A stretch of 64,000 bases of DNA from Singulisphaera sp. (GCA_027451445.1 DAIDJG010000536.1:33138-97137), one strand, 5' to 3'; numbered from the stretch's first letter, positions 16,199 through 26,934 are shown. Program-made: numbers and translations. Notes: generated by a model not told the origin, from the sequence alone.

Positions 16199-16937
16199 GC
16201 TTTCGAACGCTCGTCATGTCTTGCTATCTTCCGGCGCCCTGAGCACGCAAGCGTAGATCTCCCCGCTTTACAACAACAAGCCTCACCGCCCGGACTTTCG
16301 TCGAGCTGACAAAATCACTATATCATCAAATAATAATGTGCTTAAGTATTGCCTACAAAACATAATCCATGAGTTCGAGTCCAACGACGCGCTGATCCAC
16401 CCGCGATGAGGTCTTGTCGCGGTGTCTTCGCCGTGGAGTTGACCTACCCACACGGCATTCTGAAGAAAAAAGTCAGGCCAGCGGGAGCGCGACCGACGCC
16501 TATAAATATCGTGGTGGTCTCTTCCCCCGATAGACGGGAGAGATGTCAACCTTGATTCGCCGAAGAGTTTCATTCAGGTCTTCAGAGAATGAGATGCCGG
16601 TGTGACAATCAGCGAGGGAAGCCGTATTCCTTACGGAGAAGTGCTTGATACGCTGGATTGGCTTTGGCTCTCCTCCTATTTTCTTCCTGAACCCTCGGTG
16701 GCAGGCGAGACCGTGGCGGTGATCGCGCAATAGCGGTCCTTCTCGCCTCAAGGTCTTTGTGGGAATCATCGTCGTCTGAAGCGGGCACGGTCGATTTCGG
16801 ACCGGCCCGGCTTCCGGGGATCGTCGCGCGGTTTTCGAACTCATCGTAGGACGTGCGTGCCGAGCTCTTCCACGCGTGCGGCAGGAAGATCGTTTTGCGC
16901 GCAGCTCGAGGGGAATGATTTCATTCTTGTTCATACC
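16199..16937. other. Gene-free, locally AT-rich stretch
   Basis: An AT-rich pocket around 16310-16360 stands out from the GC-rich surroundings. Minus-strand frames here (for example 16500-16934) are Arg/Pro-rich shadows without start signals. Confidence 0.4.
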
Positions 16938-17129
16938 ATGATTTTGCTTGCCTACTTCTCTCCGGAAACGACACTTCCTCTAGCCTCGACCGCGGCGGCC
17001 GCGACGGGACTAGTCATGCTGTTCGGACGCGCCTCGTTGCGCGTTCTCAAACGCTGCCTCCGTCGGCCCTTGCGCGGGATCGACGGCGTGGGTTCACTTC
17101 GATTGGCGAAGCGACTGCGGCGTTTGTGA
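16938..17129 (+). CDS. Possible small membrane protein
   Basis: 63 aa from ATG 16938: MILLAYFSPETTLPLASTAA then a hydrophobic segment (AAATGLVMLFGRASLRVL) and a basic tail. I recall short planctomycete proteins of the form M..AYFGPE..LP..S..A...G....GR, which this matches. A single membrane helix with a positive C-terminus is predicted. There is no clear ribosome site close to the ATG, which lowers confidence. Confidence 0.4.
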   Translation: MILLAYFSPETTLPLASTAAAATGLVMLFGRASLRVLKRCLRRPLRGIDGVGSLRLAKRLRRL

Positions 17130-17442
17130 GCTTGGAGCCCGCAACGATTGGGTGGCACACGGAGCCTCGCCCGCGAGGCTGTGCGCAACGCCATCACCAG
17201 GCGCTTGCAGAGAGCCGGAACCGTCACCAGCACGCTCGTTCGCCCGGATACGAGTAGGTGGACGCGGAACATACTCGACGCTTGCGGCTTCCCGCGAGGA
17301 GAGCAGCTACCGTCCCCGGGAAGCGCTGTCTGATGCGCCAAGCCCCGAATGGATGGGAAAGCGCTCTCGCCCCGCCCGATTCGCAAAGCGTTGGCGGATC
17401 GACTGCGCGCGGAATCTCGCTCGAGATACCGAGAGGTGACCA
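17130..17442. other. Gene-free stretch before the sulfatase-fold gene
   Basis: It holds a hairpin, AGCCTCG CCCG CGAGGCT (about 17163-17180), whose first arm resembles the end of the MITE-like repeat by about twelve bases; this is probably chance. No gene is supported. Confidence 0.35.
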
Positions 17443-19362
17443 ATGGAGGACTCGACAACGGAGCAGGCATTCTCCTCCGAGCCGAACGGAGAGGAAAAGC
17501 GCTCGCTGGTTGTTGGTCTATGGCTCCACGCTGTGTGGTGCGGCTTCGCCGTTGGTCTGGCGGAATTGGCAATTGTCGCTGCCCGTCGAGTCTGGCTCTC
17601 CGGACCCCAAGGACCACTCGGGGTCAGTCGTCACTTTCTCTGGATGATCCCGGCGTCTCATCTGATTCTCTTCGTTGCAAGCGGCTCTTTGCTAGCGGCG
17701 TGCGTATGCTTGCGCCCTCGGTTCGCGGTCGTGGCGCGTTACGTTCTGGCGTTCCAGGCAGCGCTGGCGCTACTTCTCAACGTACCGGCTTTCACAGGCG
17801 TCGCATGTGTGCTTCTCGCAAGCGGCATTTCGTACCAAGGTGTCCGGTGGGCCTGCCAGCCGCGTCGGGTCGACCGGCTTCGGGCCCTGGAACGCCGCAG
17901 CCTCACGGCATTTGCGGCGGTGGCGCTGGGATTCTTGCTGCTCTGTCTCGGGCGCGAATGCTGGGAGGAGCACCGAGCCTTAGCACTGCTCCCCACGCCT
18001 TCCGCAAACGCGCCGAACGTCCTCCTGATCGTTCTCGACACGGTCCGCGCCGACCACTTGAGCGCCTACGGATACTCGCGTGATACGAGCCCTGAGCTCG
18101 TCCGCCTGGCTCGTCGCGGCGTTCGGTTTGAGCACGCGTATGCGACGGCGCCGTGGACTCTGCCGTCACACTCCAGCCTCCTTACGGGTCGTTGGCCTCA
18201 CGAACTGGCGACGAGTCGTGGGAAGCCGCTGGAGACAAACGTCCTGACCCTTGCCGAATCCCTCGCGGCGCGGGGTTATGTGACGGGCGGCATCGTGGCG
18301 AATCATTATTTCTGTAGCCGCGATCATGGACTGAGCCGGGGATTTGCCCACTACGAGGATTTCGAGGTCTCTCCGCTCTCCCTACTGGGTTCGTCAGGGA
18401 TGGGCTGGCTCATCGTCCAGGCGTCGGCGAAAGCCCAGGCCAAGCTCGTTGACTGGATTGATGATGCATCTCCTTGCTACGACCCTCTGGGGTTCCGACG
18501 CAAATCCGCCGCCCGCGTCAATCGAAATGCGTTGCGTTGGCTCTCCCAGATTTCGAACCGTCCCTTCTTTCTGTTCTTGAACTACTTCGACGTCCATGAT
18601 CCGTATCTGCTGCCGCACGGGGCGCGGAACAGGGTGGGTCTGAGCCCGACGACCGAGGCGGAGGTCCGTCTGCTTCGCGACTGGGCGACGCTGGACAAGT
18701 CGAAAGTCTCCTCACGAGGCATCACCCTGGCGCGCGACAGTTACGACGCGTGCGTCGCTTACCTCGACCAGCAACTGGGCCGTTTGATCGATGCGCTCGA
18801 CCGTCGCAAGCTCCTCGACAACACGATCGTCATCGTGACGTCGGATCACGGCGAACACCTGGGCGAACACGGACTGTTCGGGCACGCGCTCAGCGTGTAC
18901 GAACCCGAGGCGCGCGTGCCGCTGTTGCTGTTCTATCCTCCCGTGGTCCCGCAAGGTCGAATCATCATGGACCCGGTCAGCCTGCGAGATATCCCGGCGA
19001 CGGTCAGTCATCTCATGGGAGCCAGGAACCAAACACCGTTCCCGGGTTCGTCGTTGACCCGTTACTGGATGTCTGACGGCATGCCGACGCCGCCGGTAGC
19101 GAGTCCGGTTGTATGCGAGTTAGAAAACATCGGGCTCATCACCTCGGCACGCGGCAATGCAATGCTTGCCGACGGCTCCATTCGAGCGCTGACCGACGGG
19201 CGGCAGGTTTACGTCCGCCATCAGAGTGGGCGCGAGGAACTTTTCGATCTGGACACCGATCCTGGCGAGGTCTGCAACCTCGCAGGCCAGCCGAAGGCTG
19301 GTTCGATTTTGAAGCGGCTTCAGTCGTCGATGGACGCGTTCCTGTATCAGCCCCGTAAATGA
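17443..19362 (+). CDS. Membrane sulfatase-fold (alkaline phosphatase superfamily) protein
   Basis: 639 aa. The N-terminal 170 residues contain about four to five membrane segments. A PF00884-type domain follows from about residue 188: NAPNVLLIVLDTVRADHLSAYGY (first metal site), TAPWTLPSHSSLLTGRWPHE (nucleophile region), FLNYFDVHDPY, and VTSDHGEHLGEHGLFGHALS (second metal site). The nucleophile region reads W-T-L-P-S-H where true sulfatases have C/S-x-P-x-R, so it should not be converted to formylglycine. A Thr nucleophile is instead usual in LtaS-type and phosphoethanolamine transferases. A phospho-transferase or hydrolase acting outside the membrane is therefore more likely than a sulfatase. 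Substrate unknown. Confidence 0.8.
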   Translation: MEDSTTEQAFSSEPNGEEKRSLVVGLWLHAVWCGFAVGLAELAIVAARRVWLSGPQGPLGVSRHFLWMIPASHLILFVASGSLLAACVCLRPRFAVVARYVLAFQAALALLLNVPAFTGVACVLLASGISYQGVRWACQPRRVDRLRALERRSLTAFAAVALGFLLLCLGRECWEEHRALALLPTPSANAPNVLLIVLDTVRADHLSAYGYSRDTSPELVRLARRGVRFEHAYATAPWTLPSHSSLLTGRWPHELATSRGKPLETNVLTLAESLAARGYVTGGIVANHYFCSRDHGLSRGFAHYEDFEVSPLSLLGSSGMGWLIVQASAKAQAKLVDWIDDASPCYDPLGFRRKSAARVNRNALRWLSQISNRPFFLFLNYFDVHDPYLLPHGARNRVGLSPTTEAEVRLLRDWATLDKSKVSSRGITLARDSYDACVAYLDQQLGRLIDALDRRKLLDNTIVIVTSDHGEHLGEHGLFGHALSVYEPEARVPLLLFYPPVVPQGRIIMDPVSLRDIPATVSHLMGARNQTPFPGSSLTRYWMSDGMPTPPVASPVVCELENIGLITSARGNAMLADGSIRALTDGRQVYVRHQSGREELFDLDTDPGEVCNLAGQPKAGSILKRLQSSMDAFLYQPRK

Positions 19363-19506
19363 GCCTAAGGGAGGCGTGACGAGGGTTGGAGTCAGACTCG
19401 CTACGGGTTAAAGTGGTCGTCATCGCGACGATCCCGTGTTCGCAGGTCAGGGCTCGCTCGCGACTGGTACTGACTTCGGTCGCAACCCTCTGACTCTGTG
19501 ATCGCC

Positions 19507-20364
19507 ATGAATACTCCTGCCAAGAGTCTCTTCGACGGCCTGCGCGTCGTGACGTTCGAAAGCCGCCTCGCCGGCCCAATTGCCGAGACCATTACGCGAC
19601 AGGGCGGCGTGCCCGTGGAGGCCCCTGCCCTCCGCGAGATCGCGCTGGAAGACAATACCGACGCCCTTGCGTTTGCCGAGCGCCTCCTTCGAGATGAGTT
19701 TGATGTCGTGATCTTCCTCACGGGTGTCGGCACCCGTTACCTCGCACAAGCGATCGAAACCCGACATGCGAGAGCCGACTGGACAGGCGCACTGGCAAGG
19801 GTGAAGGTCGTCGTCCGAGGTCCGAAGCCGCTCGTTCCGCTGCGCGAGTTCAAGGTGCGGGTCGACCTTCAAGCACCGGAACCGAATACGTGGCATGAAG
19901 TGCTCGCTTTGCTCGATGCAAAGCTCCCCGTCGCCGGTCAGCGGATCGCGGTCCAGGAATATGGGAAGCCCAACCTCGAGCTCATTGCCGGTCTGCGCGA
20001 CCGAGGAGCCGAGGTGACACCGGTGCCCGTCTATCGCTGGGCACTTCCGGAAGACACCGGTCCCCTAAGGCGTGGGATTGAGGAAATCGCCTCCGGACGC
20101 GCCGGTGCCGCACTGTTTACGTCGGCCCAGCAAATCGAACATATGCTTCGAATCGCAGCGGAGGAAGGACGGGAGGGCGACCTGCGGAGCGCTCTGAACA
20201 CGTCGACCGTTGTCGGTTCCGTCGGGCCGACGACTTCAGAGATGTTGCTCGAGAAGGGTTTGCCCGTGGATATCGAGCCCGAACACCCCAAGATGGGGCC
20301 TCTGGTTTCTGCGGTCGCGAACGGGTGGAGGGAGGCCCTAGCAAGGAAGCAGAAGGGCTCCTGA
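19507..20364 (+). CDS. hemD: Uroporphyrinogen-III synthase
   Basis: 285 aa, the usual length for HemD. The two-lobed fold is visible: N-terminal GLRVVTFESRLAGPIAETIT with DVVIFLTGVGTRYLAQAI; second lobe GQRIAVQEYGKPNLELIAGL, GAEVTPVPVYRWALPED, AALFTSAQQIEHMLRIA and VVGSVGPTTSEMLLEKGLPV. The enzyme closes hydroxymethylbilane to uroporphyrinogen III in haem and sirohaem synthesis in the cytoplasm. ATG 19507 was chosen; a GTG nine bases upstream is possible. No other hem gene is adjacent. Confidence 0.85.
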   Translation: MNTPAKSLFDGLRVVTFESRLAGPIAETITRQGGVPVEAPALREIALEDNTDALAFAERLLRDEFDVVIFLTGVGTRYLAQAIETRHARADWTGALARVKVVVRGPKPLVPLREFKVRVDLQAPEPNTWHEVLALLDAKLPVAGQRIAVQEYGKPNLELIAGLRDRGAEVTPVPVYRWALPEDTGPLRRGIEEIASGRAGAALFTSAQQIEHMLRIAAEEGREGDLRSALNTSTVVGSVGPTTSEMLLEKGLPVDIEPEHPKMGPLVSAVANGWREALARKQKGS

Positions 20365-20400
20365 CGGACCGCACATCCGCTACTGGCGACGTACCGTCAC

Positions 20401-20430
20401 TTGTCAACGACCGTCGACGCGTGGGATAAT
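20401..20430 (+). promoter_or_regulatory. Sigma-70-type promoter of the PSD1 cytochrome gene
   Basis: TTGTCA (20401-20406), an 18-nt spacer, then GATAAT (20425-20430), about 99 bases before the ATG at 20529. Confidence 0.65.
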
Positions 20431-20528
20431 CGGACAGAATCTCCATGGATCCCGCCTCGACAACTCGCCTGCAGACCTCCGCGCGCAATGGGCGCGGCTT
20501 GCTCCCTCGAAAAGAGGTCCTCGCCACC

Positions 20529-23500
20529 ATGAATGGCCCCTGGATTCGTTCGACCTTCGTCGTCGTTGCCTTATCCGCGATCGGTGTCTCTGCCAGCGCG
20601 GCGGATCCCGTGGGCAACAAAGGAAGTATCGACTTCGACCGGCAGGTCCGTCCGATCCTTTCGAACACCTGTTTCAAGTGCCACGGTCCGGACGAGGAGG
20701 TGCGTGAGTCTGGCTTGCGGCTCGATGTGCGAGACGAGGCGCTGCAACCGGCCGATTCGGGCAAGCCCGCGATCGTGCCGGGCAAGGCTGACGAGAGCAC
20801 GCTGGTCAAGCGCATCATGTCGAGCAATCCCAAGTTTGTGATGCCGCCGCCCAAGAGCAACAAGACGCTGACCCAGGATCAGAAAGATCTCCTCAAAGCG
20901 TGGATCGAGCAAGGGGCTGATTATCGCCAGCACTGGTCGTTTACCAAGCCGATCAGGCCCGCACTCCCGCAGGTCAAGAACGAGGCGTGGTCGCGAAACC
21001 CCGTCGACCGCTTCATCCTCGCCAGGCTCGAAGCCGAGGGTTTGCGTCCTTCGCCCGAGGCGGATCGTGCAACTCTGATCCGACGTCTCACTCTCGACCT
21101 GACCGGGCTTCCCCCCACTCCGTCCGAAGTGGACGCGTTCCTGAGCGACAAGCGAGCGAATGCCTACGAGCTCCTTGTGGACCGTCTGCTTAGCTCGCCC
21201 CATTACGGCGAACGCATGGCGCTCGACTGGCTCGACGCGGCCCGGTTCGCCGATACGCACGGCTACCACATCGACTCTGGCCGAGACATGACCCGTTGGC
21301 GCGAGTGGGTGATCGACGCCTTCAACCGCGATCTCCCGTTCGATCAATTCACGATCGACCAGCTCGCCGGTGACCTCGTTCCGGGCGCGACTCTCGAGCA
21401 GAAGATCGCCAGCGGCTTCAACCGCAACCACATGATCACCTTCGAAGGGGGCGCGATCCCGGAGGAATACCTGACGGCGTACAACGTCGACCGGGTCAAC
21501 ACGACCGGCACCGTCTGGCTCGGCCTGACCGTCGCCTGCACGCAATGCCACGATCATAAGTTTGACCCCTTGACGCAAAAGGAGTTCTACGGGCTCTACG
21601 CGTTCTTCAACAACATTCCCGAAAACGGACTCGATGGCCGGAAGGGGAACGCCGTTCCGATGATCCCCGCTCCCTCGGCGCTCGAGCAACAAAAGCTCGA
21701 CCAGCTTGCCGCGGCGATTCGGGAAGCGGAGACCAAGCTCGACGCCCCCATGCCAACCGTCGACGCGGCTCAACTCGATTGGGAACGTGCCGCTGGTAAA
21801 GAGACGCCCCTGGCATGGAGCACGCTCGAACCCGGAACGTTGAAGTCCCAAGGGGGCACGACACTCAAGAAGCGTCCCGACGGGACGATCCTCGCATCCG
21901 GTGCCACCCCGGCCACTGAGGTCTACAACGTCAGCGCCGTCACCAAGCTGCGCTCCGTATCGGCGATTCGTGTCGAACTGCTTCCGGACGATCGTCTCGC
22001 AGGAAAGGGCCCTGGGCGTTCCGTCAACGGCAACATCGTCATGACGGATGTGCGTCTCTTAATTGATGGAAAACCCGTCAAGTTCCGAAACGCGGCCGCC
22101 GACTTCAGCCAGCAGGATTATGCCGTTGCGCAGGCGATCGACGATCAGCCGAGCACCGGCTGGGCCATCTACCCCGAGGTGGGAAAGCCGCACTCCGCAT
22201 CGTTCGAGATCGAGCCCGCGGCGCAGATCGACGGGAAAGGTGAATTGAGCGTTGCCCTCGCCTTCGAGTCCGCCTACGCCGGACACCAGCCCAGCACGTT
22301 CCGTCTTTCCGTCACCGAGGCTCGCGACCCCTTACGCAAGAACCCGATTCCTGCGAACCTTGCAAAGGTGCTCGCGGCGGCACCCGATCAGCGCACCGAG
22401 GCGCAACGTGCGGAGCTACGGCGGTATTATCGCTCGCAGATTTCCGACGAGTGCCGTCCGCTTTCGGATAGCCTGACAAAACTCCGGAACGAGCGCACGG
22501 AGGTCGAGAACGGCGTTCGGACCGCGATGATCATGCAGGAGTTACCCCAGCCTCGCGACACATTCATGCTGGTTCGGGGTCAGTACGACAAGCATGGCGA
22601 GAAGGTTGAGGCGCACGTGCCTGCCTTCCTTCCGCCGCTTCCAGCCGGTGCGCCTCGCAATCGTTTGACGCTGGCACGTTGGCTTGTTGACCCCGCGCAC
22701 CCGCTCACCGCGCGAGTCACAGTCAATCGCTTCTGGCAAACCTTCTTCGGCACGGGACTGGTGAAGACTGCCGAAGACTTCGGCTCGCAAGGCGAGCTGC
22801 CGAGCCACCCTGCCCTGCTCGACTGGCTCGCGGTCGAGTTCATGACGCCCGAGGCCGCCCGGGTACCGGGTTGGGACGTGAAGGCGCTCGTCAAGCTGCT
22901 TGTGACGTCCGCGACCTACCGTCAGTCGTCGGTCGCCACCGAGGCGCTGATTGCCAGGGATCCGGAGAACCGCCTTCTCGCGCGAGGGACGCGGCACCGT
23001 CTGCCCGCCGAATTCATCCGTGACCAGGCGCTGGCGGTGAGCGGTCTACTCAATGCCGAAATCGGCGGCCGGAGCGTTTCGCCCTACCAACCGCCGGGAA
23101 TCTGGGAAGAGCTTGCGTCTCGGGCCGACGGTGCGAACTGGACCGCACAGGTCTACTCCCAGAGCCACGGTAAGGATCTCTACAGGAGGACGATGTACAC
23201 CTTCTGGAAGCGCACCGCGCCTCCGCCGAGCCTCATGACGTTCGATGCCCCTGACCGCGAGACCTGCACGGTGCGCAGGGCGCGCACCAACACGCCACTC
23301 CAGGCCCTCGTCCTGATGAACGACCCGACCTACGTCGAGGCCGCGCGTAAGCTCGCCGAACGGATGATGACGGAAGGGGGCGCGACGGCCGACGAGCGGA
23401 TCGCCTTCGCGTTCCGGCTCGCGACCGCCCGGCCTCCCTCGGCAGAAGAGGGACGCGTGCTGAAGGACGTTTTCGACGCGGAGCTGGCGGCGTTTCGGAA

Positions 23501-23639
23501 AGACCCTGCTGCTGCTTTGAAGCTGCTCGCCATCGGCGAGTCGCCTCGTAACACCAAGCTCGACGCCGCCGAGCTGGCCGCGTGGTCCACCGTGGCGAGT
23601 GTGATCTTGAACCTCGACGAAACCGTGACCAAGGGGTAA
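20529..23639 (+). CDS. PSD1/planctomycete cytochrome c (DUF1549-DUF1553) protein
   Basis: 1036 aa. Signal peptide: [25 protein letters not shown] planctomycete cytochrome c domain has the haem motif CFKCH ([18 protein letters not shown], about residues 40-57). DUF1549 (PSD1) follows, with [40 protein letters not shown] and a second CTQCH motif in [15 protein letters not shown] concanavalin-like insert lies near residues 430-600, and DUF1553 ends the protein ([40 protein letters not shown]). It is exported. The function of this very abundant planctomycete family is not established; it is often suggested to act in polysaccharide or redox processes. It pairs with the DUF1501 gene five bases downstream, as usual for the family. 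Confidence 0.92.
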   Translation: MNGPWIRSTFVVVALSAIGVSASAADPVGNKGSIDFDRQVRPILSNTCFKCHGPDEEVRESGLRLDVRDEALQPADSGKPAIVPGKADESTLVKRIMSSNPKFVMPPPKSNKTLTQDQKDLLKAWIEQGADYRQHWSFTKPIRPALPQVKNEAWSRNPVDRFILARLEAEGLRPSPEADRATLIRRLTLDLTGLPPTPSEVDAFLSDKRANAYELLVDRLLSSPHYGERMALDWLDAARFADTHGYHIDSGRDMTRWREWVIDAFNRDLPFDQFTIDQLAGDLVPGATLEQKIASGFNRNHMITFEGGAIPEEYLTAYNVDRVNTTGTVWLGLTVACTQCHDHKFDPLTQKEFYGLYAFFNNIPENGLDGRKGNAVPMIPAPSALEQQKLDQLAAAIREAETKLDAPMPTVDAAQLDWERAAGKETPLAWSTLEPGTLKSQGGTTLKKRPDGTILASGATPATEVYNVSAVTKLRSVSAIRVELLPDDRLAGKGPGRSVNGNIVMTDVRLLIDGKPVKFRNAAADFSQQDYAVAQAIDDQPSTGWAIYPEVGKPHSASFEIEPAAQIDGKGELSVALAFESAYAGHQPSTFRLSVTEARDPLRKNPIPANLAKVLAAAPDQRTEAQRAELRRYYRSQISDECRPLSDSLTKLRNERTEVENGVRTAMIMQELPQPRDTFMLVRGQYDKHGEKVEAHVPAFLPPLPAGAPRNRLTLARWLVDPAHPLTARVTVNRFWQTFFGTGLVKTAEDFGSQGELPSHPALLDWLAVEFMTPEAARVPGWDVKALVKLLVTSATYRQSSVATEALIARDPENRLLARGTRHRLPAEFIRDQALAVSGLLNAEIGGRSVSPYQPPGIWEELASRADGANWTAQVYSQSHGKDLYRRTMYTFWKRTAPPPSLMTFDAPDRETCTVRRARTNTPLQALVLMNDPTYVEAARKLAERMMTEGGATADERIAFAFRLATARPPSAEEGRVLKDVFDAELAAFRKDPAAALKLLAIGESPRNTKLDAAELAAWSTVASVILNLDETVTKG

Positions 23640-23644
23640 AAACG

Positions 23645-25108
23645 ATGGACCCGAATCACGAATCGCTTCGCCTCCAGACGCGCAGGGCTCTCTTCGGCCG
23701 AACCGCAACCGGCATCGGCACCGCCGCGCTGGCCTCGCTGCTGAATCCGCAGCTCTTCGCCGCAACGATTCGCCGAGGCGCCGCCGAGCCGGGTGTGCTT
23801 GCCGCGCCGCATTTCGCTCCGAAAGCGAAGCATGTGATCTACCTGTTCATGTCGGGCGGCCCGTCGCACATCGACCTGTTCGACTACAAGGCGAAGCTGA
23901 AGGACTATCACGGCACGGAGCTGCCGGGTTCGGTTCGAATGGGCCAGCGCATCACGGGGATGACCTCGGGGCAGAAGTCGTTTCCGTGCGTTGCGCCGAT
24001 GTTCAAATTCGCCCAGCACGGCCAGTCGGGAGCGTGGGTCAGCGAGCTCTTGCCGCACACGGCGTCGATCGTCGACGACATCGCGATCGTGAAGTCGCTC
24101 AACACCGAGGCGATCAATCACGATCCCGCCACCACGTACATCCAGACCGGTACGCAGCAACCCGGCCGTCCGAGTCTCGGCGCATGGCTCAGCTATGGGC
24201 TCGGGAGCGAAAACGAGAACCTGCCGGCGTTCATCGTCTTGATCTCGCAGGGAAGCGGTAACAAGACGGACCAGCCGATCTTTTCGAGGCTCTGGGGCAG
24301 CGGCTTCCTGCCGACGAGGCACCAGGGGGTTCGCTTCCGGTCCGGTGACGACCCGGTCCTCTACCTCTCGAACCCGCCGGGCATCGATTCCGAGACCCGG
24401 CGCCGGATGCTCGACGGCGTCGGCCGGCTCAACCAGATGGCCGCGCACGCGTTCGGCGATCCCGAGATCAACACGCGCATCGCGCAGTACGAGATGGCCT
24501 TCCGGATGCAGACGTCGGTCCCCGAGTTGACCGACCTTTCAGACGAGCCCAAATCGGTTCGCGACCTCTACGGATTGGATAACGATACGGACGGCGGCTT
24601 TGCCCGCAATTGCCTGCTCGCCCGCAGGATGGTGGAACGCGGGGTCCGGTTCGTCCAGCTCATGCACCGAGGTTGGGACCAGCACAGCAACCTACCGACC
24701 CAGATCCGCGGCCAATGCAAGGATGTCGATCAGCCCGCCGCCGCTCTCGTCAAGGACTTGCAGAAGCGAGGATTGCTCGACGAGACGCTTGTCATCTGGG
24801 GCGGCGAGTTCGGACGCACGGTCTATAGCCAGGGCACGTTGACCAAGGACAACCACGGGCGCGACCACCACGGCCGGTGTTTCACCATGTGGATGGCCGG
24901 CGGCGGCATCAAACCCGGCATCACATACGGCGAAACCGACGACTACTGCTACAACATCGTCAAGGACCCCGTGCACATCCACGACTTCAACGCGACGATC
25001 CTGCGGTCCCTGGGCATCGATCATACGCGTTTGACGTTCCGCTTCCAGGGCCGGGACTTCCGGCTGACGGATGTGCATGGAAATGTCGTGAATGCGCTAT
25101 TCGCGTGA
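23645..25108 (+). CDS. DUF1501 protein with Tat-type signal
   Basis: 487 aa starting [20 protein letters not shown], where [21 protein letters not shown] is a twin-arginine-like signal. The DUF1501 body shows [60 protein letters not shown] and [20 protein letters not shown]. These conserved Asp/His positions place it in the alkaline-phosphatase-like superfamily. It starts five bases after the PSD1 stop and is certainly its operon partner, acting outside the cytoplasm. Activity unknown. Confidence 0.92.
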   Translation: MDPNHESLRLQTRRALFGRTATGIGTAALASLLNPQLFAATIRRGAAEPGVLAAPHFAPKAKHVIYLFMSGGPSHIDLFDYKAKLKDYHGTELPGSVRMGQRITGMTSGQKSFPCVAPMFKFAQHGQSGAWVSELLPHTASIVDDIAIVKSLNTEAINHDPATTYIQTGTQQPGRPSLGAWLSYGLGSENENLPAFIVLISQGSGNKTDQPIFSRLWGSGFLPTRHQGVRFRSGDDPVLYLSNPPGIDSETRRRMLDGVGRLNQMAAHAFGDPEINTRIAQYEMAFRMQTSVPELTDLSDEPKSVRDLYGLDNDTDGGFARNCLLARRMVERGVRFVQLMHRGWDQHSNLPTQIRGQCKDVDQPAAALVKDLQKRGLLDETLVIWGGEFGRTVYSQGTLTKDNHGRDHHGRCFTMWMAGGGIKPGITYGETDDYCYNIVKDPVHIHDFNATILRSLGIDHTRLTFRFQGRDFRLTDVHGNVVNALFA

Positions 25109-25149
25109 GGATGGGAGCCATTGAGCGTCAACTTTGTAGAGGCGATGGC

Positions 25150-25818
25150 TCACGCGTTTCCGCCCGCACTGAGAAGCAGCAGCCGAAAGGGTCTGACCGC
25201 GGAGGGTTGGAGACTGGTGGCGAAGCTGAGCGAGAGGGCGAAATCGCCGGGGAACTGGGCGAGGATGCATTCGGCGAGGGTGATGCGATCACCCGCGCAC
25301 GGGACCGAGACGAATCGGCCGTCGAGGAGTTGCTGCTTGACGCTATCGAGATCGTTTAAACCGAGCTCGCGTGCGCGCTCGGCGAAGAGGTTGGGATCGC
25401 GGCGGCGGTGAAGCTGGCCCAGTTCGACGGGCTTCAAACGTTCGGAGGGATCGGCGACGCGGCGGAAGTAGCCCAGGGCGAGCGCATCGCGATAGATGGC
25501 GAGCGGCTGATTGTGGGCACGCCGTAACGTGGCCGGGTCGAGGATCAAGGCGTGCGTGTAGATCTGGCGGCCGCCTCTTCCACTGTATTCGGCCCCTCCC
25601 TCACACGTCCGCGCCAGGGCAAACCGGCCGCTCGATAGGGGATGGAAGCTGACACTCGTGCGATTCCCCGCGTCCACAACCAGTGCGCCGTGGGACGGCG
25701 ACCAGGTCGCGAGCGAGCTTGCCTCGGAGTCGGTTACCCCGGGCGAGCGTGCGACCACATGATAGCCCGCTTTACCTTGCCGGGACAGGGACGTGAAGAT
25801 GGCTTGATCGACCCACAC
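25150..25818 (-). CDS. GAP1 N-terminal-domain-like protein (GTPase-associated)
   Basis: 222 aa, GTG start. The beginning MWVDQAIFTSLSRQGKAGYH then VVARSPGVTDSEA, and later GGRQIYTHALILDPATLRRA and NQPLAIYRDALALGYF, match my memory of the N-terminal domain of GTPase-associated protein 1 (GAP1-N). In known systems this domain starts a much longer protein with middle and C-terminal domains; here it stands alone. It lies 222 bases downstream of the GTPase gene on the same strand, which supports the assignment. Proposed role (inference): partner or effector of the GTPase. A hairpin (GCCCTTGCC 25901-25909, GGCAAGGGC 25921-25929) lies in the gap between the two genes. Confidence 0.65.
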   Translation of the reverse strand: MWVDQAIFTSLSRQGKAGYHVVARSPGVTDSEASSLATWSPSHGALVVDAGNRTSVSFHPLSSGRFALARTCEGGAEYSGRGGRQIYTHALILDPATLRRAHNQPLAIYRDALALGYFRRVADPSERLKPVELGQLHRRRDPNLFAERARELGLNDLDSVKQQLLDGRFVSVPCAGDRITLAECILAQFPGDFALSLSFATSLQPSAVRPFRLLLLSAGGNA

Positions 25819-26040
25819 GGTTGGCTCGTTCCTCGGTCATGCTGCGAATGGGCCGCAGAAGCCCATTCCGAGGGAAATGGGAATACACCGGAGTTGCATG
25901 GCCCTTGCCTGTGTCGGGAAGGCAAGGGCGATCGGCGTTTTCAAGGGACCGAGAGGAGCGAGACTTTGAACGACGATCGAAGCGAAGTCCCCTCGGCCTT
26001 GAGGGTTGGCGTTGCCGCGCGGCCGGTGTCCGAACCGCGA

Positions 26041-26934
26041 TTAGATCATGGAAAGCAACCAGGAAAAAGGTTCGATGATGCCGCGAGGCTCGACGCGGAG
26101 TGGGACGAGGCACTCGATCCCATCACGATCGACGAGCGTAGCGGTTGACCCCGCCACCGCCGCTCCGAAGAACCGGAAGTGCCGAAGGCGAGATTCGCAC
26201 AGCTTCCAGAGGCCGGTGGCGTTGGTTCTCGCGAACTCCTCGGGATTCTGAATCGAATCCTCGCAGAGGTCGGCCTTGGTGAAGATCAGGGCGACGGGAA
26301 GGTTCAACGGACGATTCCCGCGCGTCGGGCGCAGCGATGAGAGGTAAGTGATGAGCTGCATCGCGAACAGTTCTTGACCCTGGCCGTCGGCGACGACTTG
26401 CAGCGTGTCGACCAGCACGACGAGCCCGGCACAGCGGCCGATGAGCGAGCGGACAGTAGGATTCGAGCGCGGGGTGATCAACTCGTTGAGCACTGCCTCG
26501 CCGGCGACGTCCGGAGTCACGATGTCGTAGATGGGCGATTTCTTCCCACGGGAAACCTCGCAGTGAACCCACTTCCAGCGATCGGGCTCCACCGGCGTTT
26601 TCTCCGGGAAGCGCTGGCGCTCGAGGGCCAGGACGAGGTTGCGATGCACCTCCATCGAGAACGGACCCCGCGGCAACCCGTGAAGACCGCCTGCACCGCG
26701 CGATAGGAGATCGAGCAGCATTCCGAGGTAAACGGTCTTACCCACTCCGCTCGGGCCGAGAACGCCCACGAACCGCGCCGGGACATGACGCTCGGCGAGC
26801 GAACCGATTACCTCGGACGGGGCATGGCAGTGCCCGCAAGGCTCCCCGAGGTAGACACAGCCGCCGCACAGCGGACAGGCGGGATACGAGTCGCCCCCAA
26901 GGCTCCGAGACGTTAGTAGGTTGACCCTGTGCAT
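26041..26934 (-). CDS. Zinc-ribbon P-loop GTPase, DO-GTPase2/TRAFAC-like
   Basis: 297 aa from ATG 26934, which has AGGAG six bases upstream. A treble-cysteine zinc ribbon CPLCGGCVYLGEPCGHC (about residues 20-36) is followed by the GTPase core: P-loop VLGPSGVGKTVYLGMLLDLL (about 58-77), G3-like TPDVAGE, LVVLVDTLQVV, and G4 LIFTKADL. This resembles the zinc-ribbon GTPases (double-GTPase 2 type) that are encoded next to GAP1 in predicted conflict systems. The protein is cytoplasmic with no membrane segment. It sits 31 bases after the formylglycine-synthase-fold gene and upstream of the GAP1-N-like gene. The subfamily needs a profile search. Confidence 0.75.
   Translation of the reverse strand: MHRVNLLTSRSLGGDSYPACPLCGGCVYLGEPCGHCHAPSEVIGSLAERHVPARFVGVLGPSGVGKTVYLGMLLDLLSRGAGGLHGLPRGPFSMEVHRNLVLALERQRFPEKTPVEPDRWKWVHCEVSRGKKSPIYDIVTPDVAGEAVLNELITPRSNPTVRSLIGRCAGLVVLVDTLQVVADGQGQELFAMQLITYLSSLRPTRGNRPLNLPVALIFTKADLCEDSIQNPEEFARTNATGLWKLCESRLRHFRFFGAAVAGSTATLVDRDGIECLVPLRVEPRGIIEPFSWLLSMI

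Noticed and set aside
17160..17182. Third copy of the MITE-like repeat
   Set aside because: Only about twelve bases match and the palindrome is different; probably chance.
16952..17617. 221-aa minus-strand protein
   Set aside because: It overlaps the start of the sulfatase-fold gene and is Arg/Ser-rich shadow sequence.
20571..21851. 426-aa minus-strand frame opposite the PSD1 gene
   Set aside because: Antisense shadow; the plus strand has signal peptide, haem motifs and DUF1549.
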